A stretch of DNA of 64,000 nt from a virus. A program made the translations under genes and the position numbers. The DNA lies in the IMG/VR virus record IMGVR_UViG_3300028364_000018, positions 58,488-122,487 of that record. One strand, 5' to 3'. Below are positions 53,161 through 60,744 of this stretch, in pieces; positions within the stretch are counted from its first letter, which is position 1; each line of letters begins with the position of its first letter. The notes under the pieces are model-generated. The model did no database searches. It had not been told where the DNA came from and worked only from the letters and a program-made list of their open reading frames with translations.

Positions 53161-53537
53161 TGAGCATAACCTTAAACAGAAACGAAGTTGATTACGAACT
53201 GCAGGCAGCCCTTGCGGTATGGCCTTTGATTGTCCAAGCTACGTCTGACGAGGCTGGGCTTCCCTCTGAGATATTTGTATACCATGTGTTACCGGTCAAC
53301 AACGATCTCGATGAGGTGTTCGAGTGCGTGGCTAGTTTGCCTCAGATGTCGGAGATCGGACTAACCATAGCCGATGGCGTACCATACTACCGAAAAGATA
53401 ACCTACGTATAGATTGCCGGACCGTCTCTGAGGCCGATCGCATATGGGAGTTGATTCAGACGGACACCCGGAGTTTGCTTTGGGGGTTCCGCTATGCAGA
53501 GGGGTTGGAGCTTTCTGAGGAGGTTGTAATCGCATGA
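53160..53537 (+). CDS. Hypothetical baseplate-region protein
   Basis: 125 aa, mixed alpha/beta, with a terminal helix-strand (EADRIWELIQTDTRSLLWGF). Unrecognised. Start by TAATG overlap, ATGA overlap with the next gene. Confidence 0.5.
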   Translation: MSITLNRNEVDYELQAALAVWPLIVQATSDEAGLPSEIFVYHVLPVNNDLDEVFECVASLPQMSEIGLTIADGVPYYRKDNLRIDCRTVSEADRIWELIQTDTRSLLWGFRYAEGLELSEEVVIA

Positions 53538-53920
53538 CAGCCTACGCACTACCCGGTTTGATGCCTCCCACCTCTCCACGTCTTGACAGCCAAGTTGTAT
53601 GGAATTGGTATGAACCACTGGAGTTGGTTGTACGAGAAGAAGACGAGTCTTTACCAGAGAAGTCCAGTGAATGGTGGGTGAGCCCCGCTGGGGCGGGATC
53701 TACGTTGGGACGTCAGCAGGGATCCAAGGCCATAACAACCCGAGTTGTTGGGGGTGTCCGGCAGTATGTGCTGGGACTGCCCGCCAAGTACTTACCTCGT
53801 GGTACCCACCTTTTTCAGGTTGTTATAGACGGAGAGCTCTCCGGGCACCTTGTGGGTGTTCCTGCTACGTTGGAGAACCGACGCGCTGAAAACGAGAAAT
53901 TTCCCGCCCCTATAATATAG
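53534..53920 (+). CDS. Hypothetical tail protein, beta-rich
   Basis: 128 aa. A single beta-sandwich-like pattern with Trp-rich strands (VVWNWYEPLELVVREED, GTHLFQVVIDGELSGHL). Immediately before the tail fibre gene, it may link fibre and baseplate. Unrecognised. Confidence 0.45.
   Translation: MTAYALPGLMPPTSPRLDSQVVWNWYEPLELVVREEDESLPEKSSEWWVSPAGAGSTLGRQQGSKAITTRVVGGVRQYVLGLPAKYLPRGTHLFQVVIDGELSGHLVGVPATLENRRAENEKFPAPII
53911..53916 (+). promoter_or_regulatory. Possible -10 box for tail fibre gene
   Basis: Perfect TATAAT 12 nt before ATG 53929, inside the end of the preceding gene. There is no clear -35 box. No ribosome-binding site is seen. Confidence 0.3.
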
Positions 53921-53928
53921 AACCGCTT

Positions 53929-55239
53929 ATGACCACCAAGACCGTACAAGTAAACGCCCTCAACGAACTGGTAGCCCCCGTGGCTACTGAGTTCCGGGAT
54001 GCTAATGACCTACGTTCTACTGCTCAGATTACGGCTGAAATTGCTCAGGCGGTGTCGGACCTCGTAGGCGGTGCTCCTGGAGCGTTAGACACTTTGAATG
54101 AGTTGGCGGAGGCCTTGTCGGATGACGCGGCGTTTGCTACGACCGTTACCAACGCGTTAGCGACCAAGGCAGTAGATACAGCCGTACTCCACATCGCAGG
54201 GACCGAAACCGCAACGGGACTGAAAAAGTTCTCGGCTGGCATTTGGGCGGGCGTTTTGCGGGCTTTGACGGGTGGGCATGTGGACATTCAGAACGCCAGT
54301 GGGACAAGCCTTTTGCGTGCGGGTGTTGGCGGCGGGACGGGTGTTGCTGAAGGAGGTAACACAACTGCGAGCGGCACCGCCTCTCACGCTGAAGGGGAAA
54401 TCACACTTGCGAGCGGACGAGCCTCTCACGCTGAAGGAGGTAACACAACTGCGTCCGGCACCGCCTCTCACGCTGAGGGGGATAGCACAATTGCGAGTGG
54501 ATACGCCTCTCACGCTGAAGGAGCTAGCACAACTGCGAGCGGACTACTTTCACGAGCTTCAGGTCGCCGCGCAAAAGCGATCGACGACGGCTCAAACGTA
54601 GAAGCAGATAATCAGGATGCTGACATATCTTCCACCGCGACGAACCAACGCACAGCCCGCTATCAAAATGGATACAGATGGTTTGGTGGCAGTCACTCTG
54701 TCGAAGGCTCGGTCAATCCCGAAACGAACAACACACCGTCACTCGGAACCAATCTCTTACGCTGGCTCTCAGCATACGTCACGACGCTCTACACGTCCAC
54801 CATCCAAGCCCTGACCGCTGGCGGACTCGCTCTCAAAGACTCCACAGGCACGACGCAAGCGACGGTCTCAAGTACGGGCTTGGCACTGACAACCGCTCTG
54901 GCAATCACGGAGGGAGGGACGGGTGCGCGTACGGCTAGTGGCGCGCGGACTAATTTGGGTTTAACTGCGGTACAACGCACAGGTACAAACGTGGCGTATG
55001 ACCGTAGCGTTTACAACGCACGCAGTACTCCAGGCCAAGGTAACATAACCGAGAGTTCGAGCGCAGGCTCTCTAGGGGTTGTTAATAAGTTGTACCACGA
55101 CGATACTACTGAACCATCGTACCCTGCAAGTTGGATTCACGTCGGAGATTCTGTGTATGTGACAGACGTACTAAACATCATATATTTTGAGTGGGTATCA
55201 TCCTCTGAGGTGGAGTACTGGATCGCACAAGACAGTTGA
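53929..55239 (+). CDS. Tail fibre with YadA-like head repeats
   Basis: 436 aa. N-terminal part (GALDTLNELAEALSDDAAFA) is a common phage tail-fibre shaft motif. Residues about 140-210 contain 14-residue repeats of the trimeric-autotransporter head type, consensus (Thr/Ile)-x-Ala-Ser-Gly-x-Ala-Ser-His-Ala-Glu-Gly. Then comes a shaft with GTGARTASGARTNLGL. The last 50 residues are a module shared with the protein at 4688. Most likely the trimeric receptor-binding fibre. No ribosome-binding site; see -10 box at 53911. Confidence 0.8.
   Translation: MTTKTVQVNALNELVAPVATEFRDANDLRSTAQITAEIAQAVSDLVGGAPGALDTLNELAEALSDDAAFATTVTNALATKAVDTAVLHIAGTETATGLKKFSAGIWAGVLRALTGGHVDIQNASGTSLLRAGVGGGTGVAEGGNTTASGTASHAEGEITLASGRASHAEGGNTTASGTASHAEGDSTIASGYASHAEGASTTASGLLSRASGRRAKAIDDGSNVEADNQDADISSTATNQRTARYQNGYRWFGGSHSVEGSVNPETNNTPSLGTNLLRWLSAYVTTLYTSTIQALTAGGLALKDSTGTTQATVSSTGLALTTALAITEGGTGARTASGARTNLGLTAVQRTGTNVAYDRSVYNARSTPGQGNITESSSAGSLGVVNKLYHDDTTEPSYPASWIHVGDSVYVTDVLNIIYFEWVSSSEVEYWIAQDS
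54346..54545 (+). repeat. 42-nt tandem repeats in tail fibre gene
   Basis: Four to five copies of a 42-nt unit starting GCTGAAGGAGGTAACACAAC. Copies 1 and 3 differ in only a few bases, so the array could expand, contract or recombine. Confidence 0.85.
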
Positions 55240-55259
55240 GGACAGCCGCTCCTTTAAAC

Positions 55260-55281
55260 AACGCGGGATCAGCGCGTTTTT
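55260..55281 (+). terminator. Intrinsic terminator between convergent genes
   Basis: AACGCG (55260-55265) pairs with CGCGTT (55273-55278), followed by T's to 55281. It overlaps the last codons of the reverse-strand gene, so it may serve the fibre gene on the plus strand and weakly the reverse gene. Confidence 0.6.
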
Positions 55282-57728
55282 GACTTCAGAGCAGGCTCCT
55301 CAGGCTCCTCCCAAATACCGGGCTTAACGCCGGCCCCGTAGTAATTACAGATAAAGCGTTGGCCCTCCACTCCAGTTGTGATCATCTGCCCCTCCAGCAG
55401 AACGTCCCCGGCCAAATCCGTCAGTTCCATCACAAGGTCCTGAGTCCGGATCCCCACCTTCTTAGGTAGCTTCCGAAGATCGATAACCATCCGACCCCTG
55501 CGTATGTCCCAGAGAAAGAACCTTTCCACATCCTCAGCCTTCACCTGAGACAACACGCTTTCCAGCACCTCGTAAGGGCGTTGGCTCGCAGGCCAGTTAC
55601 TGAGGTCCGAGCACTTACGGACGATCTGTTGTCCCTCTTCGATCAGAGACGACTCGTAGCAGGCCCGCCGCGCAGGCTCCTGCACCCAACTCTCGCCCCG
55701 GGTCAAGGCCGGTACTGCCATACGCAGGAGGGCGTTAAGAGTCTGGGCCGCACGATCCAGCGTCTCGTATTTACCCCTGGCAAAACTCAGACCCTTATCA
55801 GTCAAAGCTACGATGGGGTTAGCCAAGTCCTTGAGCTGAGCATCCTTCATGCCCTTGGTATAGACCGGATAACCACGCACACCGCTGGTTTGTGTGTTCC
55901 TGGCGTTCTGTCCCCAACTTATGGGTTGAACCTGCCCTAACCCTCTAAACACCCGTTCGATAACACGAGTGTTCCAGCTGGTATGGAGCACACGGATAGG
56001 CTCCACAGCCCAGCTCTGATGCCAGCGCCCGACCAAGCCCAGGATCATCGCCACCAAGTCCGCCAAGTCCGGCGTTAGGTCCTGGTGAAGGTGCGGCTCC
56101 ACCAACCCAGACTGAAAGCACTGCAACTCCCGGGTATCCGGATGCCACGGTACTACCCCGTTATCCAACACACCCTCACCTACATAGAAGTCTGGGTGCC
56201 AGAAGTGATTGCGCAATCCGCTGAATCCCATGAAAGCCAGTCCGTACTGCTGTTCCAGATCCGCCAGGTTCTTCCTTGTCCAGTGTAGGAGTGGTCCGGC
56301 CTTGTCAGGCGCGAGCACCCTTGCTGGGCGAACGTCTGGTTTGTTCTCTGTGTTTAGTAGATGATCCGCCAGCTTCTTACCGGTCTCCAGCATATGCTCG
56401 GGAATGAGCAGCTGGCGCTCGCCCGCGCCCACATCGATCTTGAGGCGGATGTAGCTACCGACAGATTCCGGAAAGGACACACGAGATTCGGGTGTCCAGG
56501 TGAAGTTGGTCAGCGCCATGTTCTCCCCTGTGTCGCGGGCTCGACTGACGTAGCCGGAGGATGTCACGAGCACCTCAGACTTAGTGGTGCTAAAAAGACT
56601 ACCCTGCCCAAAACGCTGGTTAAGAACCTGTAGGGATTTGTATCTACCGAGGTTCTGCAGCATACTCTCCACCCGCCCTTTGAACTGTGGGTCTGGGCCT
56701 TGAGCCTCCAGGAGTTGTACGGCAGATACCGGAAGTTGATCGTTCACGGTCAGAGCCCGCAGTTCCTCCAGTACCACATCCAGCGTATTCTTATCCACCG
56801 TTAGCTGTGGGGAGAACAACTGATGGATGGTACGCATCTGCGGCCAGCCTCCGTTTTGAGACAGTACTCGCCCTATATTGGTCACGGCCTGCAGATCGTC
56901 TGTAAGTATCAGAGTCTGACGTCCTTCTCTGTAGGGAGTGGAGGAGCTGATGTCGGTCAAGGCCGCTGTACAGAACTGTCGCCCCTGCAGACCTGTGCAG
57001 GTCTTAGCCGCCTCCTCCGCGCCGGCAAACACCAACCAGGGCCTATCCGTATGCGCTCTCCATAGTCCGGTGTAGGATATGCTGTTTGTCGCGATACTTA
57101 TGAGCCGGGGGTTCGATCCGTCCGCCCTACGGACTACCAGCTTATCCCATGCGTGCGGGAGGTAAAAATAGGGAGTGACGATCCCCGCCTGTCCGGCTGG
57201 CCACTGCAGATCATGTCCCAGGACCTTCAGGGCCGACACCAACTCCTGCATACGCCGTGGTCCCAAGGGTATGAGCGTATGTCTATCTATTTTAAGGTCT
57301 ATCTCTTGGTTTTGGACGTAGCGCAGGGCCTTGGTGGTCGCCAGGCAGACTGTATGGGGATCGACGTCGGTCATGATGTCGAATACCTGTCGATAAGCTA
57401 TGTAGGTCTCCGCCAGTTGCTCGATCTCCCGGTACTCCGGTGCTTCTGTTAGGTGTAACACCCTCTGGCGTAGATACTGCAGTACCTCTGTGAAAGTCTG
57501 AATGGTGCTGACACCCCTAGTGCGCTTGTGCCACACGAGTAGCTCGACTGCACTCCCCGCATGAAAAGAGGAATGAGGAGAGTAGCATACGACGGAGGAT
57601 GGGCCGACACGCATCAAACCCGTGCCACCAAGCTCCACCTTATTGTCCACCACCGGGTATGATGGGAGGTCGATTAAGGCAGATGCAGGTGCTAACTCAA
57701 TATAGGGTCTGATACTTTCAAAGGTCAT
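55269..57728 (-). CDS. 819-aa protein of unknown function
   Basis: Large reverse-strand protein, no firm family. Residues about 40-90 (VCYSPHSSFHAGSAVELLVW) and about 230-300 (WLVFAGAEEAAKTC, then TLILTDDLQAVTNIGRV) are faintly like the CHC2-derived and Toprim parts of primase-helicases, but zinc ligands and Toprim acids are not convincingly present. The C-terminal half contains helical and strand-rich regions with many Trp/His. Own leaderless-type promoter. Divergent from a candidate structured RNA. One of only two minus-strand genes; could act in replication, transcription or packaging. Confidence 0.55.
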   Translation of the reverse strand: MTFESIRPYIELAPASALIDLPSYPVVDNKVELGGTGLMRVGPSSVVCYSPHSSFHAGSAVELLVWHKRTRGVSTIQTFTEVLQYLRQRVLHLTEAPEYREIEQLAETYIAYRQVFDIMTDVDPHTVCLATTKALRYVQNQEIDLKIDRHTLIPLGPRRMQELVSALKVLGHDLQWPAGQAGIVTPYFYLPHAWDKLVVRRADGSNPRLISIATNSISYTGLWRAHTDRPWLVFAGAEEAAKTCTGLQGRQFCTAALTDISSSTPYREGRQTLILTDDLQAVTNIGRVLSQNGGWPQMRTIHQLFSPQLTVDKNTLDVVLEELRALTVNDQLPVSAVQLLEAQGPDPQFKGRVESMLQNLGRYKSLQVLNQRFGQGSLFSTTKSEVLVTSSGYVSRARDTGENMALTNFTWTPESRVSFPESVGSYIRLKIDVGAGERQLLIPEHMLETGKKLADHLLNTENKPDVRPARVLAPDKAGPLLHWTRKNLADLEQQYGLAFMGFSGLRNHFWHPDFYVGEGVLDNGVVPWHPDTRELQCFQSGLVEPHLHQDLTPDLADLVAMILGLVGRWHQSWAVEPIRVLHTSWNTRVIERVFRGLGQVQPISWGQNARNTQTSGVRGYPVYTKGMKDAQLKDLANPIVALTDKGLSFARGKYETLDRAAQTLNALLRMAVPALTRGESWVQEPARRACYESSLIEEGQQIVRKCSDLSNWPASQRPYEVLESVLSQVKAEDVERFFLWDIRRGRMVIDLRKLPKKVGIRTQDLVMELTDLAGDVLLEGQMITTGVEGQRFICNYYGAGVKPGIWEEPEEPALKSKTR

Positions 57729-57736
57729 TTGGTAGG

Positions 57737-57765
57737 ATCGTAGCAGAAAGACGTGGTTTACGCAA
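57737..57765 (-). promoter_or_regulatory. Promoter, leaderless type, for 819-aa gene
   Basis: Reading on the minus strand: TTGCGT (57765-57760), 17-bp spacer, TACGAT (57742-57737), 8 nt to ATG at 57728. Confidence 0.6.
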
Positions 57766-57786
57766 GTTCGGCGTTGGTCCTAACTT

Positions 57787-58258
57787 AGGGTGTTTTTTAT
57801 GCAATAACAGAGGGTTCTGCGTTATATATACTTGAACCCCCTCAAAAGGATTCAAACAAGGGCGGACGCAACGCCTCTTAGACCCTTTCCACTAGAATGG
57901 TCTAAGCCTCAGAGGGATAAAGCCCCTGTACGGTATACATTGCGCGGACTCGACAGGTGGATGTCGGGGAGGCCACTCATTGAAGTGGTAGGTTGCTCAA
58001 AAGGCAACAAAGGTTCTGACGTTCACGTCGGGGACTCTTGGTGGGATACGTTGACCACCAGCTTTTGAATCGGCGGGGTTTCCCCGTCATCGCTCTCCAC
58101 CCAGGGAGCGTGCAGCGCACTAGCTACCTTTACTGGTAGCCTTCCCTGGACTTGTACGACCAGGGGTGAAATGGGTAGTACTATTCGGGAACCTCGGAAT
58201 TCCGGGCGTGCGTTCGCTGGTGGGTAGACCAGTGGACCACGCCCGGACACCCTTTTTT
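57787..58258 (+). ncRNA. Candidate large structured non-coding RNA (~470 nt)
   Basis: No convincing gene, but at least 14 consecutive local hairpins. Examples: CTTAGACC/GGTCTAAG (57877/57899), CTCGACA/TGTCGGG (57949/57962), GTTGC/GCAAC (57992/58004), TGGTGG/CCACCA (58039/58055), CGGGG/CCCCG (58074/58082), CGCTCTC/GGGAGCG (58091/58104), GCTACC/GGTAGC (58123/58135), CCCTGG/CCAGGG (58144/58160) and a 10-bp TCCGGGCGTG/CACGCCCGGA (58201/58238). AGGGTGT at 57787 is exactly complementary to ACACCCT at 58247, closing the whole element just before a T6 run (58253-58258), as in an RNA ending at its own terminator. A weak promoter (TTTACG/TAACTT) lies just upstream. I found no tmRNA, RNase P, tRNA or group I intron signature. 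Confidence 0.72.
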
Positions 58259-58298
58259 AACCGTAGAGCAGAGTAACCAACCAAACAAGGAAAGTAAG

Positions 58299-58496
58299 AT
58301 GAGTAAACGAAAAGTAAAGAAAGGCCCACTCCCCCACGAGGTAGACGCGGCTTTAAAGATGCTGGACCTAGTTGGTCCATTCGATGCTACGGATTTCGAG
58401 ATCCGTAAGCAAGCCCTTCTACGGAAGGGCGTACAGCTCCGCAATACGCGGGGGTGGAGTTGGACGGACTTTCAGCAGCAGGCCTCCGCCCGCTGA
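58299..58496 (+). CDS. Small basic protein
   Basis: 65 aa, very basic N-terminus (MSKRKVKKGPLP), then a helical part (EVDAALKMLDLVGPFD) and an Arg/Lys-rich C-terminal helix (RKQALLRKGVQLRNTR). The charge suggests nucleic-acid binding. It starts 40 nt after the structured RNA's T-run, behind AAGGAAAGTAAG, and is followed by a long hairpin. Function unknown. Confidence 0.6.
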   Translation: MSKRKVKKGPLPHEVDAALKMLDLVGPFDATDFEIRKQALLRKGVQLRNTRGWSWTDFQQQASAR

Positions 58497-58502
58497 AAAC
58501 CT

Positions 58503-58540
58503 ATGCAGACAGGCCGGGGATATACCCAGCCTGTCTGCAT
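58503..58540 (+). promoter_or_regulatory. Long perfect hairpin after small basic gene
   Basis: 12-bp stem ATGCAGACAGGC (58503-58514) / GCCTGTCTGCAT (58529-58540) with inner GGG/CCC. No T-run follows, so it may stabilise the 3' end or work with the terminator 10 bases downstream. Confidence 0.6.
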
Positions 58541-58549
58541 GGGGGTACT

Positions 58550-58582
58550 ACAGAAGTCGGGAATTCCCCACGCTTCTGTTTT
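58550..58582 (+). terminator. Intrinsic terminator
   Basis: ACAGAAG (58550-58556) pairs with CTTCTGT (58573-58579), enclosing GGGAATTCCC, followed by TTTT. Confidence 0.65.
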
Positions 58583-58604
58583 AGCTACTAGCCCGATTTG
58601 AAGG

Positions 58605-58633
58605 TTGACAACCACGAACAAAACATGCAAGAT
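58605..58633 (+). promoter_or_regulatory. Promoter, leaderless type, for gene at 58643
   Basis: TTGACA (58605-58610), 17-bp spacer, CAAGAT (58628-58633), 9 nt to ATG 58643. It decides the start over upstream TTG 58598 and ATG 58625. Confidence 0.55.
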
Positions 58634-58642
58634 GCACACACT

Positions 58643-59716
58643 ATGAAGCTTCAAGACCAGATTCACGACCAGAACCCCACTCCCATTTTTTACTTAGAGG
58701 AGCAAGGGATACTCCCAGATTTCGCTAAGGACGCCAGTGCCCCTCCAGACGATCTGTCTGACGCGGGTTGGGCGATGCCCGACAAGCGGTTATTCCCCCT
58801 GCATGATAAGTCAGCGACTTACCGTAGTATCGCTTACTTCCACGGCAAAGGCCTATCCAACACCCACCCGGATGTCGCACAGCGTCTTAAACAGGCGGCA
58901 GAGTCCTATGACCTGGTAGAGCACCATGACGTGCTCCGAGACCTATTCCGGGCTCAAGTTAAACAAGCATCTGAGCCTGAAACGCTTTATGCTCTGGCTG
59001 TAAATATGGGGCAGTCCATGGGCGACCAACAGTTCTACCCTATGAATGATTCATTGGAGTTGGAGCTCAGCATGGACATGGTACGCAAAGATGCCTCTGA
59101 AGGACGCCTACCCCTGGAGCTCCAACGTGAGGCATCTCTTGCCCTGTGCAAGCGAGCTTCCGAACTTGGCTACGATCCGCAGGACATCCCGCTTGCTATC
59201 TCCAGCTTGGGCGTACCCCGTGTCCCCAACTACGATCATGCCGATTCGTGCGTCGGCCTCCGCAAACTAGCGGGTGTACCTACAGAAGCGCTGGACATGT
59301 ACCGGGAACTCGTGAAGGCCGCGCGCGCCGACGCAGAGAACATAGGGTCGATGCAGGAAGAGCAGGAGATGGTGGAGAAATACGCGGAGTTGATGTTAGA
59401 GCTCGACCGCAATTGCGGGATCCAGTCCTACGACAACAACGTGGTAGACCCCTACACGTCCTTCTTCTTTGGCACCCCTGTATCCGAGATCAAGACCGCC
59501 GCAGAACAAATGCTGTTCTTGGGTGATACCATGGTACCGATGTGCGCCCTGCAGGCCATCCCGGATCAGAAGCTGGATGTGCGGTTCAGTAAAGTAGCCT
59601 CTCAAGCCATTAAAAGTATGAAGGGTGGTAGCACCTACGACGCCAACCATGCAATTGGGTTGATGAACGAGGCGGATGTTCAGGAATTACTGGATCTGTC
59701 TATCCAATACGGCTAG
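58643..59716 (+). CDS. Helical virion-like protein
   Basis: 357 aa from ATG 58643, chosen because the promoter's -10 box lies 9 nt upstream; longer forms from TTG 58598 or ATG 58625 are possible. Mostly helical, with 'Lys-Gln-Ala/Lys-Ala-Ala' sites (RAQVKQASEP, LVKAARADA) similar to those in the head proteins at 21256 and 23878. Not recognised; perhaps a structural or internal protein encoded outside the main head cluster. Confidence 0.5.
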   Translation: MKLQDQIHDQNPTPIFYLEEQGILPDFAKDASAPPDDLSDAGWAMPDKRLFPLHDKSATYRSIAYFHGKGLSNTHPDVAQRLKQAAESYDLVEHHDVLRDLFRAQVKQASEPETLYALAVNMGQSMGDQQFYPMNDSLELELSMDMVRKDASEGRLPLELQREASLALCKRASELGYDPQDIPLAISSLGVPRVPNYDHADSCVGLRKLAGVPTEALDMYRELVKAARADAENIGSMQEEQEMVEKYAELMLELDRNCGIQSYDNNVVDPYTSFFFGTPVSEIKTAAEQMLFLGDTMVPMCALQAIPDQKLDVRFSKVASQAIKSMKGGSTYDANHAIGLMNEADVQELLDLSIQYG

Positions 59717-59717
59717 A

Positions 59718-60293
59718 ATGGAATTTAACCGGCAATTCCGATTTGACCTACGTGAGGCCTCTGAGCTTATCCGCGATGAGAGCACCTACGGGTTGGTGCT
59801 GATAACTATCTTACTGGAGGCCTACGGAGAACAACTCTTTGAGGTAGACAGTATAGAACTCTACCTTGAGATCGAAGAAGACTTTAGAGCACTCATGTCG
59901 GAAGCTGGTGAGAACCGGGTTCAGGCGTGTTTGATATCTATGATGAGCGATGATTTCTACACAGACCCGCTGATACTACGGGCAGTGGCTATGGCCTTAT
60001 ACGAGGGCTCTCTGGGGGATTTGGTAAATGGGGTACTCGAACCCGTGGAAGTACCGGAAGTCCTCTGGGCGGTCTATGAGGTAGGCCTACTGCGGGATGA
60101 TGACGCCGAGTTCTCTCAATCTACGAAGAAGTGGCTGGAGGAACTGATGGAGAGTACGGCAGAGGAGTTGGACTTAGAAAGTGAGGATGAGGTTCTACCG
60201 TATTACGTACGAGCGTTGGAGCCGGAAAAAGCGGAGTTAAAACGGCAATTGGATTTGCTTGGGGTGGATAAGACGATTATTGATGAACTTTGA
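59718..60293 (+). CDS. Acidic hypothetical protein
   Basis: 191 aa starting 1 base after the previous stop, strongly acidic and Leu/Glu-rich (EELMESTAEELDLESEDEVL). No domain recognised. Acidic proteins of this size can mimic DNA or bind basic partners, but nothing specific supports that here. Confidence 0.5.
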   Translation: MEFNRQFRFDLREASELIRDESTYGLVLITILLEAYGEQLFEVDSIELYLEIEEDFRALMSEAGENRVQACLISMMSDDFYTDPLILRAVAMALYEGSLGDLVNGVLEPVEVPEVLWAVYEVGLLRDDDAEFSQSTKKWLEELMESTAEELDLESEDEVLPYYVRALEPEKAELKRQLDLLGVDKTIIDEL

Positions 60294-60308
60294 ACAAAAG
60301 GAATTAAG

Positions 60309-60548
60309 ATGAATAGTGATCAGGTATTAACAGACGAGCACTTTAAATGTTTCGGTTACGAGCCTACTACGCACACAGGGGTGTTTGTTAAACAGGCGGC
60401 CTACGGTCAATCCGAGGTACACCGGAATGAGATCAGGGACGGGTCCGGTAACTACGATGGGTACATACTGACACAACCAGAGTCCAGGTTAATAAGAACT
60501 GTGGGTGACTTACTACACAGATCTGAAGGTAAAGGCTCGGGTAGATAA
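60309..60548 (+). CDS. Small hypothetical protein
   Basis: 79 aa, with GVFVKQAAYGQSE, the same KQA motif as tagged virion proteins. AAGGAATT ribosome-binding site. Unrecognised. Confidence 0.5.
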   Translation: MNSDQVLTDEHFKCFGYEPTTHTGVFVKQAAYGQSEVHRNEIRDGSGNYDGYILTQPESRLIRTVGDLLHRSEGKGSGR

Positions 60549-60575
60549 ACTTCTTTTACCTAACGCGTGGAAACC

Positions 60576-60734
60576 ATGAGCGAGTACCTAATAATATTTA
60601 AAGGGAGAGCCCCGTGCACCTGTGGCTCCAAAGCCCTGTTCTGGGGGTTAACAAAAGATCGGCGTCTTATCTACAGGTGTGAGGACCACAAGTGTCAAAT
60701 AGTACACCCACCACCTACAGACATACGCCGGTAA
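60576..60734 (+). CDS. Small Cys-rich protein (52 aa), zinc-ribbon-like
   Basis: MSEYLIIFKGRAPCTCGSK followed by YRCEDHKCQIVH. Four cysteines in Cys-x-Cys...Cys-x4-Cys arrangement, plus His, could form a zinc knuckle. No clear ribosome-binding site; preceded by CGTGGAAACC. Ends 10 bases before the convergent terminase gene. Confidence 0.45.
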   Translation: MSEYLIIFKGRAPCTCGSKALFWGLTKDRRLIYRCEDHKCQIVHPPPTDIRR

Positions 60735-60744
60735 CCGTCAGAGG

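Noticed and set aside
55269-57728. Calling the 819-aa protein a primase or helicase
   Set aside because: Resemblance to CHC2/Toprim segments is too weak and the metal-binding residues are not convincingly present.
57832-58068. 78-codon ORF within the structured region
   Set aside because: Starts at TTG without a ribosome-binding site; the codons coincide with consecutive stem-loops and the protein looks like random translation.
57787-58258. tmRNA, RNase P RNA or group I intron as identity of the structured RNA
   Set aside because: No T-arm/CCA end, no RNase P conserved regions and no interrupted host gene or recognisable intron core was seen; not excluded by search.
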